From: Seonamhaeicola aphaedonensis
Lineage (GTDB): Bacteria; Bacteroidota; Bacteroidia; Flavobacteriales; Flavobacteriaceae
Reading direction: 5' to 3'
Assembly: GCF_003386195.1 (NCBI RefSeq)
Contig: NZ_QRDX01000003.1
Coordinates: forward strand, 310,001 to 374,000
Length of the DNA stretch: 64,000 nucleotides
The position numbers and the translations under genes were made by a program. Positions 8,323 to 17,484 of this stretch are shown here, in pieces (within the stretch, counting starts at the first letter, position 1; each line of letters opens with the position of its first letter). The notes beneath the pieces are model-generated. The model was not told the origin of the DNA, did no database searches, and saw only the letters and a program-made list of their open reading frames with translations.

Positions 8323-9591
8323 TTATAATCTGGCTGATACAATGTCTCTTGGTAAAATACTCTTGACATCGTAAATAACACAATCTTTGTTTTCTTTAAA
8401 TTTGCCATAGTCAATAGACTTAAACGCGTCATGCCCTACTGCTAACACCACAGCATCATAAGTATAGTCTATTTCCTTTATCAACTCTAAATTGTATTCT
8501 TTCTTCACTTCAAGGTGTAAAGCATGAGGGTCATAAACATCAATAGCTGCTCCAAAACCTTCAAGTTCTCTTACAACATCAATAACTCTAGAATTTCTTA
8601 TATCGGGGCAATTTTCTTTAAATGTTATCCCTAAAACTAAAATTTTGGCGCCTTTAATGATGCTCCCTTTTTCTACTAATAATTTTATAACCTTGTTAGC
8701 TACGTGAACTCCCATATTATCGTTAACACGCCTACCTGATAAAATAACATCGGGATGGTATCCCAAGCTTTCTGCTTTGTGGGTTAAGTAATATGGGTCT
8801 ACACCTATACAATGCCCGCCAACCAATCCCGGGCGAAAGGGCAAAAAGTTCCATTTGGTTCCTGCTGCTTCTAAAACATCCAAGGTATCTATATGTAGTC
8901 TATCAAATATCAGTGCTAACTCATTCATTAAAGAAATATTTAAATCTCTTTGTATGTTTTCAATGATTTTACCTGCTTCGGCTACCTTCATATTGGGTGC
9001 CTTATGAGTCCCTACAGTAACTATTGTTTTATATAAATTATCAACAACTTCGGCTATTTCTGGTGTACTACCTGAAGTGATTTTTACAATATTATGGACT
9101 TTCCTAATCGAATCTCCAGGGTTAATCCTCTCGGGTGAGTAGCCACAATAAAAATCTTTGTTAAACTTTAATCCGCTTGAACTTTCTAATTGGGGCACAC
9201 AAACCTCCTCTGTACAGCCTGGATACACCGTAGATTCGTAGATGACCATATCTCCTTTTGATAAACAAGCACCAACCGTTTGGCTTGCCTGAATTAAAAA
9301 TGATAAATCAGGTCTGTTAAATTCATCTATTGGGGTTGGTACAGTAACGATATAGGTATTTGCATCTTTTATATGTTCTTTACTGGAAGAAAACCTAATA
9401 GACGTCGCTTCATAAAAGTCTGATGCGGTTACTTCTTTGGTATGGTCTACACCTTCATTAAGTTCTTTTACTCTATTTTTATTGACATCATACCCCACAA
9501 CATCAAATCCTTTTTTTGAAAATTCAATACCTAAAGGCAACCCAACATAACCAAGCCCTATAATAGCTATTTTAAAATTTTTAACTTCCAT
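8323..9591 (-). CDS. wbpO: UDP-N-acetylhexosamine 6-dehydrogenase, WbpO/TviB type
   Basis: A 422-residue UDP-sugar dehydrogenase that oxidises C6 of a UDP-N-acetylhexosamine to the uronic acid with two NAD. It has GLGYVG (12-17), VPTPID (84-89), YESTVYPG (118-125) and the catalytic cysteine in GGHCIGVDPYY (C261). The whole sequence closely follows TviB (Vi antigen) and WbpO rather than UDP-glucose dehydrogenases, so UDP-GlcNAcA or UDP-GalNAcA is the likely product. The partner C4-epimerase (TviC/WbpP) is not in the window. Repeats flank it on both sides. Confidence 0.9.
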   Translation of the reverse strand: MEVKNFKIAIIGLGYVGLPLGIEFSKKGFDVVGYDVNKNRVKELNEGVDHTKEVTASDFYEATSIRFSSSKEHIKDANTYIVTVPTPIDEFNRPDLSFLIQASQTVGACLSKGDMVIYESTVYPGCTEEVCVPQLESSSGLKFNKDFYCGYSPERINPGDSIRKVHNIVKITSGSTPEIAEVVDNLYKTIVTVGTHKAPNMKVAEAGKIIENIQRDLNISLMNELALIFDRLHIDTLDVLEAAGTKWNFLPFRPGLVGGHCIGVDPYYLTHKAESLGYHPDVILSGRRVNDNMGVHVANKVIKLLVEKGSIIKGAKILVLGITFKENCPDIRNSRVIDVVRELEGFGAAIDVYDPHALHLEVKKEYNLELIKEIDYTYDAVVLAVGHDAFKSIDYGKFKENKDCVIYDVKSILPRDIVSARL

Positions 9592-9861
9592 ACGTTTTAA
9601 ATGTAACTGAATTTAAATAATACCTGTTATGGATTTTGAGGCAAAAAAACGAAATTAATGTCAGTTCGAGTGATTTTGAGTTATAGAAAACAAAATATAT
9701 TTTGTTTGAAGATACAAGCGAAGCTTAAAAATCGTATCGAGAACTTTTTATCTTACAAAATTCCTAATTCTCGATACAAATTTCACTCATTTCAATCGTG
9801 AAACCCACTCGAATTGACAGAATTTAATCAAAATGCAAACAGGTTTAAGTAATATAACCCC
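9592..9861. other. Gap between rfbD and dehydrogenase gene, holding a third repeat element
   Basis: No gene is seen. Most of the gap is the inverted-repeat-bounded element at 9613-9853. Confidence 0.6.
9613..9853. mobile_element. MITE-like element, third and more diverged
   Basis: Outer inverted repeats are ACCTGTT at 9622-9628 and AACAGGT at 9838-9844, continued inward by ATTTTGA/TCAAAAT. An inner pair is GTCAGTTCGAGTG (9660-9672) and CACTCGAATTGAC (9806-9818) with one mismatch. Flanks are TTAAATAAT (9613-9621) and TTAAGTAAT (9845-9853), a 9-bp near-duplication. The inner arms resemble those of the elements at 6604 and 7992, but the termini differ, so this may be a related family or an older insertion. 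It is non-coding. Confidence 0.6.
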
Positions 9862-10641
9862 TTAACCCAAAACACTATATTTTGGTCTTTTAGCTAAGGT
9901 TTTAAAATGATCTACTTGTATTAATTTTATGTTTTTAATATTCTTTTCTGCCAATATTGATTTAGCAAAATCATACCAGGTCATTTCTTTTTTATCGCAA
10001 AAATGGTATAAGCCATATGGTTTTTGTTTGTCAAGAATTAAATCGAATAAAAACCTAGACAAATTTACCACATCTGTAGGACATCCTATTTGATCTGTTG
10101 TAACAGATATTTCTTTTTCTGTTTTGACCTTATTTAAAATACTTCTGTAAAAGTTATGACCGTACTCTCTACTATATAACCATGATGATCTTATAATAAA
10201 ATACTTTTTTAAAATACGTGCTATATACTGTTCTCCTAACAATTTAGACTTCCCATATTCATTCATAGGGTTCGGAATATCTTTAGTTATATAAGGTGTT
10301 CTTTTTGTACCATCAAACACATAATCAGTCGAAATATGAATTAAAATAACATTGTGTTTTTTACAAACCTCGGCTAAATTCTTAACCGATTCGGCATTGA
10401 TTTTATAAGCTATTTCAGGAGTTATTTCAGCTTGCTCTACATTGGTGTATGCCGCACAATTGATACAGAAATTAAAATTATTTGAAGCAAAACAAGCTTG
10501 TAAGTCATCAATATTGGTAATGTCTAAAGCGGCTTTTGACAGAAAAGTGAAATCAATATCATTCTTCTTTTCAGACTGTAAATCCTGAATTGTTTTCCCT
10601 AATTGGCCTCCAGCACCTGTAACTAAAACATTATTTCGCAT
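9862..10641 (-). CDS. rfbD: dTDP-4-dehydrorhamnose reductase, C-terminally short
   Basis: Reduces dTDP-4-keto-L-rhamnose to dTDP-L-rhamnose. It has TGAGGQLG (8-15), STDYVFDG (104-111) and YxxxK at Y129/K133. At 259 residues it stops just after RPKYSVLG, where the family normally reads RPxxSVLD and continues for about 25 residues of terminal helix. The missing end coincides with a repeat element that begins 9 bp beyond the stop. The catalytic centre is intact, so activity may survive. The start overlaps rfbC by 11 bp. It is the last gene of rfbBACD. Confidence 0.88.
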   Translation of the reverse strand: MRNNVLVTGAGGQLGKTIQDLQSEKKNDIDFTFLSKAALDITNIDDLQACFASNNFNFCINCAAYTNVEQAEITPEIAYKINAESVKNLAEVCKKHNVILIHISTDYVFDGTKRTPYITKDIPNPMNEYGKSKLLGEQYIARILKKYFIIRSSWLYSREYGHNFYRSILNKVKTEKEISVTTDQIGCPTDVVNLSRFLFDLILDKQKPYGLYHFCDKKEMTWYDFAKSILAEKNIKNIKLIQVDHFKTLAKRPKYSVLG

Positions 10642-11182
10642 TTACAATAGCCTCAAAAGTTGGTAATACTTGATCTTTTTCTGAAACAATTAACTTCTCC
10701 TCAGGAAACCTCCAGTCTATATTCAATGTTTTATCATTAAATAAAATGCCCGACTCTGTTGATTTGTTATAATAATTGTCACATTTATATGAAAATATTG
10801 TATTCTCGTCTAAGGCTAAGAAACCATGCGCAAATCCTTTAGGAATGTATAATTGTGTCTTTTCTATATCATCTAGGATAATAGAGAAATGTTGTCCGAA
10901 AGTCTCAGATTTTTTTCTAATATCAACACACACATCGAGTGCCTTTCCTTTAATAACACTTACTAATTTTGCTTGAGCAAATCTGCCTGTTTGAAAATGA
11001 AGTCCTCTTAAAACACCTTTAGCTGATAAGGATATATTATCTTGGACAAAAACGCTTTCAATTCCTGTTTCTTCCTTAAAAACTTTGTCGTTGAAACTTT
11101 CAAAAAAAAGCCCTCTATCATCTCTAAAAATATTTGGTTTAATAACAAAACAACCTTTCAAAGTAGTCTCCTCAACTGTCAT
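10631..11182 (-). CDS. rfbC: dTDP-4-dehydrorhamnose 3,5-epimerase
   Basis: Epimerises dTDP-4-keto-6-deoxyglucose at C3 and C5. The 183-residue length is standard. The cupin shows LRGLHFQ with the catalytic His62 and PKGFAHGF with His119. It overlaps rfbA by 4 bp upstream and rfbD by 11 bp downstream, so the four rhamnose genes are translationally linked. Confidence 0.96.
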   Translation of the reverse strand: MTVEETTLKGCFVIKPNIFRDDRGLFFESFNDKVFKEETGIESVFVQDNISLSAKGVLRGLHFQTGRFAQAKLVSVIKGKALDVCVDIRKKSETFGQHFSIILDDIEKTQLYIPKGFAHGFLALDENTIFSYKCDNYYNKSTESGILFNDKTLNIDWRFPEEKLIVSEKDQVLPTFEAIVNAK

Positions 11183-12048
11183 GAATCTTCTATTAATTGT
11201 TTAAGATATTCGCCATAACCACTCTTAAGCAAAGGAAGTGCTAAGTTATTAAGCTGCTCTTTGTCAATATACCCCATCTTATAAGCCACTTCTTCGATAC
11301 ACCCTATTTTTTGTCCTTGACGCTCTTCAATTACCTGAACAAATTGTGACGCTTGCATTAAAGACTGAAGGGTGCCTGTATCTAACCATGCCGTACCTTT
11401 ATCTAAAATTTGCACGTTTAATTTTCCTTTTTCTAAATAGGATTTATTCACATCAGTAATCTCAAGTTCTCCTCTATTACTTGGCTTTATGTTTTTAGCT
11501 ATGTCAATGACATCATTATCATAAAAATAAATACCTGGAACGGCAAAATGAGATTTTGGCTTTGATGGTTTTTCTTCCAAGGAAATCACTTTGTTATAAT
11601 CGTCAAACTCAACAACCCCATAACGTTGTGGGTCTTGAACATGATACGCAAAAATAACTCCTCCATTAGGATTTATGTGAGACTGAAGCGTTTCCTGCAA
11701 ACCTGAACCATAAAAAATATTGTCGCCTAATATTAAGGCTACACTGTCTTTATCTATGAAATGTTCTCCTAATAAAAAAGCCTCTGCTAACCCATTAGGT
11801 TCCTCTTGAATGGCATATTCGAAACGGCACCCATAATTTGACCCATCACCCAAAAGGTCTTTAAACCTTGATAGGTCTTTAGATGTTGAAATGATAAGTA
11901 TCTCACGTATACCGACAGTCATTAATGTCGTTAACGGATAATATATCATGGGCTTATCATAAATAGGCATCAATTGCTTACTTACCACTTTGGTAAGTGG
12001 ATACAATCGTGTTCCCGAACCGCCTGCCAATATGATTCCTTTCATCAA
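11179..12048 (-). CDS. rfbA: Glucose-1-phosphate thymidylyltransferase
   Basis: Joins glucose-1-phosphate and dTTP to dTDP-glucose, the first step of dTDP-rhamnose synthesis. It is 289 residues, as expected for RmlA. The nucleotide-binding signature [11 protein letters not shown] (residues 9-19) is followed by [17 protein letters not shown]. It overlaps rfbB by 4 bp and rfbC by 4 bp. Confidence 0.97.
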   Translation of the reverse strand: MMKGIILAGGSGTRLYPLTKVVSKQLMPIYDKPMIYYPLTTLMTVGIREILIISTSKDLSRFKDLLGDGSNYGCRFEYAIQEEPNGLAEAFLLGEHFIDKDSVALILGDNIFYGSGLQETLQSHINPNGGVIFAYHVQDPQRYGVVEFDDYNKVISLEEKPSKPKSHFAVPGIYFYDNDVIDIAKNIKPSNRGELEITDVNKSYLEKGKLNVQILDKGTAWLDTGTLQSLMQASQFVQVIEERQGQKIGCIEEVAYKMGYIDKEQLNNLALPLLKSGYGEYLKQLIEDS

Positions 12049-13049
12049 CTATATTTTTTAATATACCAATCAACTGTTTTTAAGATCCCTGTTTCAAAAT
12101 TTTCTTCTGCCTGCCACCCTAACTCTTTTTCAATTTTCGATGCGTCTATGGCATATCTAAAATCATGACCTGGTCTGTCATTTACAAAAGTAATTTGGTT
12201 TTTATATGATTGCTTTTTAGGTATTAGTTTATCCAGAATTTCACAAATTGTATTAGCAATATATACATTGTTCCTTTCGTTTCTTCCCCCAATATTATAG
12301 GTTTCTCCAGAAACACCTTTAGTGAATGCTAAATCAATTCCCTTACAATGGTCTTCAACATATAACCAATCTCTAACATTTTTACCATCGCCATAAATTG
12401 GAATAGGTTCATCTGCCAAAGCTTTTCTAATTATTGTAGGAATCAATTTTTCATCATGCTGTTTTGGCCCATAGTTGTTTGAACAGTTTGTTGTTACCAC
12501 ATTCATCCCAAAAGTGTGAAAATAACTTCTAACTATAAAATCTGATGATGCTTTTGAGGCACTGTATGGGCTATTAGGGGCATAAGGTGTTTCTTCAGAA
12601 AACAAACCTGTCTGGCCTAATGTACCATAAACCTCGTCTGTAGAAATATGATGGAATCTTGAGTTTTTATGTGCTTGTTTTACCTGATATGGTGATGCCA
12701 TCCAATAACACTTAGCAATTTCCAACAAGTTAAAAGTACCTAAAACATTGGTATTTATAAACTCATTAGGATTTTCTATAGAATTGTCAACATGAGACTC
12801 GGCAGCAAAATGAATGACACCCTGAAAATTGTACTTTTTAAATAAGCCCTCAACCAACCTTCTATCACAAATATCACCTTCAACAAACGCATAATTTGAT
12901 TGGTTTTCAATTTCTTTTAAATTCCTTAAATCTCCTGCATAGGTTAATTTATCTAAATTGACAATTTTAACAAAAGGGTTTTGTTTTACTAAGTAAATTA
13001 TAAAATTAGAACCTATAAAACCGGCGCCTCCTGTTATTAAAATTGTCAT
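12045..13049 (-). CDS. rfbB: dTDP-glucose 4,6-dehydratase
   Basis: Second enzyme of dTDP-rhamnose synthesis. It has GGAGFIGSN (7-15), STDEVYG (136-142, with the catalytic Thr-Asp-Glu) and YSASK (Y162/K166). The 334-residue length is slightly short but complete. The ATG abuts the stop of the Wzz-type gene directly, so it is expressed in one operon with the chain-length protein. Confidence 0.97.
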   Translation of the reverse strand: MTILITGGAGFIGSNFIIYLVKQNPFVKIVNLDKLTYAGDLRNLKEIENQSNYAFVEGDICDRRLVEGLFKKYNFQGVIHFAAESHVDNSIENPNEFINTNVLGTFNLLEIAKCYWMASPYQVKQAHKNSRFHHISTDEVYGTLGQTGLFSEETPYAPNSPYSASKASSDFIVRSYFHTFGMNVVTTNCSNNYGPKQHDEKLIPTIIRKALADEPIPIYGDGKNVRDWLYVEDHCKGIDLAFTKGVSGETYNIGGRNERNNVYIANTICEILDKLIPKKQSYKNQITFVNDRPGHDFRYAIDASKIEKELGWQAEENFETGILKTVDWYIKKYS

Positions 13050-14117
13050 TTAATTTAATGTTTCTGACTGACTTTTCAAGAATTTAGCAAAACCAATCAT
13101 TGAAAAAACCAGTAAGGTTGCTAAAAACAAAACAATTGGTAAAATAATCTTCTTTTTGTCTGTCCATTTACTTATATCATATCCAGAATTTGGAAAACCT
13201 GCCAATATATTTACTACATTTTTCTTCTCAACTAAAGCTTCGTTAATTTTCAACCTTTGATTTTCCAATTCTAATCGCTTTTCTATAATTTTAGATTCAT
13301 CAACAATAAGATTGGTTGATTCTGCATTTCCCATGTAAAGGTTCGTTCCAGAATTAGGAATCTGCTGTTTTTTAGCCTCACTAATTCTAATCTTTAAATA
13401 TTCTCCTACTAAAGAATCTGTTTTTTCCAACTGGGTCACTAAAACTTTATCTTTGAGGTTTAAATTTAATTTATTTACTTCAAGCAATTCTTGCAAATAA
13501 GGGTTTCCAGAAAGTTGATCTGTAAACGCCTTTTCTATTTTCTTATAAATATTTTTGTCTGTTGAGGCTACCCCAATTCTATGAATTTTAAAATCATATG
13601 GCGTCAGAGATTCTCTATATCTATCATAAGTCATTTCTAACCTTGAAATGGAGTCTAAACGACTATAAAATGTAGAATACTTTTCAGCTATGTTATTTTC
13701 ATCCAAATCAGGCTCAATGTAAAATCCTTTTAATTTTGAAGCTTCACTTGCAGAGATATCAAATAGTTTCGCTAATTCTAAAGTATCCTTATCTACAGAA
13801 GCTAATTGATGTAACTGTTTTAAATTTTCATAAACTTGTCGAGCTGAATTAAAATTGGTTTCAATAAACATATTTGCTCCATATAGTTTATCAGAGCTTT
13901 TGTCTATAACAAACCCTATTAAACCCCCTAACACCAACGCTGCAGCATACCATACAAATCGTTGATATATGTGTATAAAGAGTAATAAAACAACTTTGTA
14001 AATTCCAATAAAAATATTGCCTATGAACTTAAAAAACCTATCAAAAGCATTACCTATAAGTTTAAATAGTTGTCCTAAATCTACCTCTTCAGACTGTTGA
14101 GAATCTTTTTTACTCAT
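13050..14117 (-). CDS. Wzz-type polysaccharide chain-length / co-polymerase protein
   Basis: A 355-residue inner-membrane protein with a transmembrane segment near residues 53-72 and a second near 325-345. Between them lies a periplasmic, helix-rich region containing LQELLEVNKLNLN and coiled-coil-like stretches. This is the plan of Wzz/PCP proteins that set glycan chain length. Sequence identity to known Wzz proteins is low, as usual in Bacteroidota. It lies 12 bp after the DUF6909-like gene and directly before rfbB. Confidence 0.8.
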   Translation of the reverse strand: MSKKDSQQSEEVDLGQLFKLIGNAFDRFFKFIGNIFIGIYKVVLLLFIHIYQRFVWYAAALVLGGLIGFVIDKSSDKLYGANMFIETNFNSARQVYENLKQLHQLASVDKDTLELAKLFDISASEASKLKGFYIEPDLDENNIAEKYSTFYSRLDSISRLEMTYDRYRESLTPYDFKIHRIGVASTDKNIYKKIEKAFTDQLSGNPYLQELLEVNKLNLNLKDKVLVTQLEKTDSLVGEYLKIRISEAKKQQIPNSGTNLYMGNAESTNLIVDESKIIEKRLELENQRLKINEALVEKKNVVNILAGFPNSGYDISKWTDKKKIILPIVLFLATLLVFSMIGFAKFLKSQSETLN

Positions 14118-14129
14118 AATTATATAATG

Positions 14130-15818
14130 TTAGTTTAAAATTTGTTCTAAAATGGTTCTTGTAATTAAATAGGTGGGTTTAACGCCTGTTGTACCTAAAC
14201 CTCCTGAAGCTAACGTTGCCCCAGTTTCTAAGGGGTTATCACTGGCATAATAAGCGTATCTTACTTTTACATCAGACGATATACTGCCTCTTACTTTTGA
14301 AGCTGCTTGAATCGCTTTTTGGTAATGTGCCCCCTCCATTTCCAAACCAATGACTTGCCAAGTAGAGTTGTAAAAGAACTTTAAAATATCCTTGTTTTGA
14401 AGTGAAGTCCCCAAAACAGTAATCATAGCGCCTTCATAAACATCTATGCCTTGCCCTTCTAAATCTGCTTTTTTAAGTTCATTTTCAAAAGGATAATTGT
14501 CTGCGGTTCCTTCAAAAATATGTGCCGATGGAATCATAATATCGCCTTTACCTCCCTCTAAAATACCTGCTTTACCCATTATTGAAATCGATTCTGCATT
14601 CAAAAGAATATTTTCTTTTTTCTTTTTGTAGGGTTTTAAAAGCTCATCAATGGTTTCATAAGCCTGTTCACCAAAAGCATAATCCATTACTAATATAACA
14701 GGTTTCTTTTCTTTTAAAAGATCTACATTAACTTTTATATCGACTTTTGAGGTGTCTATTTTACTAGTATCAAAAATTTGTACATCAATATTAGCACCAG
14801 ACACGTCTTTTATATAAGTCATTCCATTTCGCAACGCAGTGGCATTTACTTTATTGCGTAAAACTATATTTTCCTTTTTGCTTAAAGACTCATACGTTTT
14901 AAAAATATCTACTTTAGATTCTGATGTTTTTAATATTGAATGTGCAAAAATAGTATTCATAACACTATGCATATTTGCACTTATAATATGAATGGGGCGT
15001 TCTATTAAATTATTTTTAAATAAAATATCTTTGATATTATTGGCCCAAATTTCTCCATGAATATGATGTCCAATACGCTCTCTGAGTACAGGGCTAAATG
15101 TTATGGTTCTCTTATTATCATTAACCTGTTCTTCAATAGCTAATTTCCCTAACCAATACACAATGTGTAATAATCTTTCTGGTTGTTTAGCTGTAGAAAA
15201 TTCACTATAGACCTCTTTGATTTCATTAAAAGTACGACCTAAAATATAGGCTACATGCGTAATGGCTACCTCTCTTTCTTCACTTGTTAACTTCTTTTTA
15301 GAAAGAACTGCTTTTTCCAATTTTACCCAATCTCTAGTTGTAAGACCTTCATCGTTTATTAAAACTCGATTACTTATTTTATGGGATTCAATAAAAAGAA
15401 AGGTTAAATGGGTTAGAATATCGTATATCTCAGAACGTCCTCTGGTTATTTCAATATTCATTTGCTCACTATCAATTCTGTAGCAATTTCTGCGTCTTTT
15501 TTCAGGGATGATTGGTTTAAAATGAGAATCGGCGTAACCCTCATCGCTAGTGAGATTAATATAAGTGCACTCTTCTATACCTTCAGGAAGTCTATCTATA
15601 ACATAGAGCAAACCTTCTAATTCGGCTTTCTCGTCACCAATAGACCCGTAAATCTCAGGCCTTAAAAGTAGTAATGAATTCCGAAGCATTTCACCCGAAA
15701 CACCCATGGGTTTGTAGAAACCACGAATAAATAAATGCCGCATGGTAATATACATCCTTTCAATAGCATTCGAGCTCTCTTGAGCCCTCGTTCTTTCGTG
15801 ATGTTTTTTATTACTCAT
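14130..15818 (-). CDS. DUF6909-like protein with nucleoside-phosphorylase-like C-terminal half
   Basis: Function unknown. The ATG at 15816-15818 (562 residues) is preferred over an upstream TTG because a -7 promoter element lies at 15837-15844. The N-terminal half is basic and helical. The C-terminal part has GKAGILEGGKGDIMIP, then GTSLQNKDILKFF and GLEMEGAHYQKAI. The GTS..(D/N) and EMEGA pair is typical of the nucleoside phosphorylase/nucleosidase fold, where that Glu binds ribose. The DUF6909 name is recalled, not searched. It stands first in the operon with the Wzz-type protein and rhamnose genes. Confidence 0.6.
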   Translation of the reverse strand: MSNKKHHERTRAQESSNAIERMYITMRHLFIRGFYKPMGVSGEMLRNSLLLLRPEIYGSIGDEKAELEGLLYVIDRLPEGIEECTYINLTSDEGYADSHFKPIIPEKRRRNCYRIDSEQMNIEITRGRSEIYDILTHLTFLFIESHKISNRVLINDEGLTTRDWVKLEKAVLSKKKLTSEEREVAITHVAYILGRTFNEIKEVYSEFSTAKQPERLLHIVYWLGKLAIEEQVNDNKRTITFSPVLRERIGHHIHGEIWANNIKDILFKNNLIERPIHIISANMHSVMNTIFAHSILKTSESKVDIFKTYESLSKKENIVLRNKVNATALRNGMTYIKDVSGANIDVQIFDTSKIDTSKVDIKVNVDLLKEKKPVILVMDYAFGEQAYETIDELLKPYKKKKENILLNAESISIMGKAGILEGGKGDIMIPSAHIFEGTADNYPFENELKKADLEGQGIDVYEGAMITVLGTSLQNKDILKFFYNSTWQVIGLEMEGAHYQKAIQAASKVRGSISSDVKVRYAYYASDNPLETGATLASGGLGTTGVKPTYLITRTILEQILN

Positions 15819-15836
15819 TTGCGCTTTTTTCAGTGC

Positions 15837-15844
15837 CAAAAGTA
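15837..15844 (-). promoter_or_regulatory. -7 promoter element for the polysaccharide operon
   Basis: On the minus strand it reads TACTTTTG, matching Bacteroidota TAnnTTTG, 18 bp before the ATG at 15818. No convincing -33 TTTG is seen. Confidence 0.5.
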
Positions 15845-15990
15845 CGTTATTTTTTTCATTTAAAAATTCATGAATACTAAATGAAAAATTGCGTATTGAC
15901 AGAGTGTTTACATAATTGACGCTAAATTTCGTATCTTTTTATTTGAACATAATTTAGTTCTTTTAAAGAAAAATGGAGATATTATTTGAT

Positions 15991-17484
15991 TTAATACGTG
16001 TATGGAAAGTCTTCAACTATTTTCCTGTCATTTGATAGTCTAGGTAACTTGTTTTGCCCTCCTAATTTACCGATAGATTTCATGTAGTTTTTAAAACCAC
16101 CTTTCTTTACTCTAGTAATTTTGAGGGTTTGAAGTACCTTGCCTTCAATTAAATCAAAATAATACACATTTTGTTTTTGAAGCGATGCATCAATTTTTTG
16201 GGCAAAAGCTAAAATATCCTCTGGTTCTTTTTCAAACTCAATGAACCACTCGTGATATGGTAATCCCTCTACTGGATTTATTTGAGGCACAACCGTAAAT
16301 TCTGTTACACTTACATCTGCATTAGTCGTTGCTTCTTGCATAGCTTGTTCCACCTCCTTACCTATAACGTGCTCTCCAAATGCAGAGATAAAATGCTTTA
16401 TACGTCCTGAAACAATAACACGATATGGCTCTATTGATGTAAACTCAACCGTGTCACCAATATTATAGGCCCAAAGCCCTGCATTTGTTGAAATTATCAT
16501 CACGTAATTAACTCCAATCTCAACATCTTTAATAGTGATTCGTTTAGGGTTTTTCTTGAAGAACTCATCGGCTTTGACAAACTCATAAAAAATGCCAGAG
16601 TTTAACTGAAGTAGCATGCCTTTTTTATGTTGAGTATCTTGAAATGCAAAAAATCCCTCGCTGGCAGGATATAATTCAATACTATCAACTTGGCGTCCTA
16701 TTAGACTTTCAAACTTAGACCGATACGGTTCATAATTAACTCCCCCGAATATGAATAAATTGAAATTCTTAAAAATATCTCCAACAGGTTTTCCAGTTTT
16801 TTGAACTAATTTTTCAAAATACATCTGAACCCAAGAGGGTATCCCAGAAATTACCGTCATATTTTCTGGCAAAGTTTCTTCAACTATAGCATCTACTTTG
16901 GTCTCCCAATCTTCAATGCAATTGGTTTCCCATGAAGGTAGTCTGTTTTTTTGCAGATACTTAGGTACATAATGTGCTACAATACCAGAAAGCCTCCCCA
17001 ATTTTATACCATTCTTTTCATTTAAAATAGGGCTTCCTTGAAGGAAAATCATCTTGCCGTCAACAAATTTGGTGTTCCCTGTTTCATGAATGTACATTAA
17101 AATAGCATTTCTAGCAGCCTTAACATGACTGGGCATACTCTCTTTTGTTATAGGGATATATTTAGCTCCCGAAGTAGTCCCAGATGTTTTTGCAAAATAA
17201 AGAGGTTTTCCTTTCCAAAGGATATTCTCTTCTCCGGCTACCACCTTTTCCACATAAGGCTTTAAAGCCTCGTAATCTCTTACAGGAACCCTTTTAACAA
17301 AATCTTCATGTGAATTGATACTTACAAAATCATGATCTTTACCAAATTGGGTGCTTGCTGCTGTAGCAATTAATTCCTGAAAAACTTTTTGCTGAGTCTC
17401 AATGGGGTTTTTAGACCACTTAGCAATGCTTTTATAAACACGTTTTGCAAATGGTTTTGCGAGTGCAGATTTTATTGATAGCAT
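15991..17484 (-). CDS. GH3-family acyl-acid-amido synthetase-like protein
   Basis: A 497-residue protein of the GH3 auxin-responsive-promoter family (adenylating enzymes that join carboxylic acids to amino acids; not glycoside hydrolase GH3). Visible motifs are FAKTSGTTSGAKYIPIT (the nucleotide-binding loop), YPASEGFFAFQ and YNIGDTVEF with SGRIKHFISAFGEH, all matching the plant enzymes' ATP motifs in order. The substrate in flavobacteria is not known. The gene abuts the M23 peptidase gene (they share position 17484), implying one transcript. Confidence 0.85.
   Translation of the reverse strand: MLSIKSALAKPFAKRVYKSIAKWSKNPIETQQKVFQELIATAASTQFGKDHDFVSINSHEDFVKRVPVRDYEALKPYVEKVVAGEENILWKGKPLYFAKTSGTTSGAKYIPITKESMPSHVKAARNAILMYIHETGNTKFVDGKMIFLQGSPILNEKNGIKLGRLSGIVAHYVPKYLQKNRLPSWETNCIEDWETKVDAIVEETLPENMTVISGIPSWVQMYFEKLVQKTGKPVGDIFKNFNLFIFGGVNYEPYRSKFESLIGRQVDSIELYPASEGFFAFQDTQHKKGMLLQLNSGIFYEFVKADEFFKKNPKRITIKDVEIGVNYVMIISTNAGLWAYNIGDTVEFTSIEPYRVIVSGRIKHFISAFGEHVIGKEVEQAMQEATTNADVSVTEFTVVPQINPVEGLPYHEWFIEFEKEPEDILAFAQKIDASLQKQNVYYFDLIEGKVLQTLKITRVKKGGFKNYMKSIGKLGGQNKLPRLSNDRKIVEDFPYTY

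Noticed and set aside
8220-8432. A 70-codon minus-strand frame across the GC-rich palindrome
   Set aside because: It consists of repeat DNA and the 3' end of the dehydrogenase gene in another frame.
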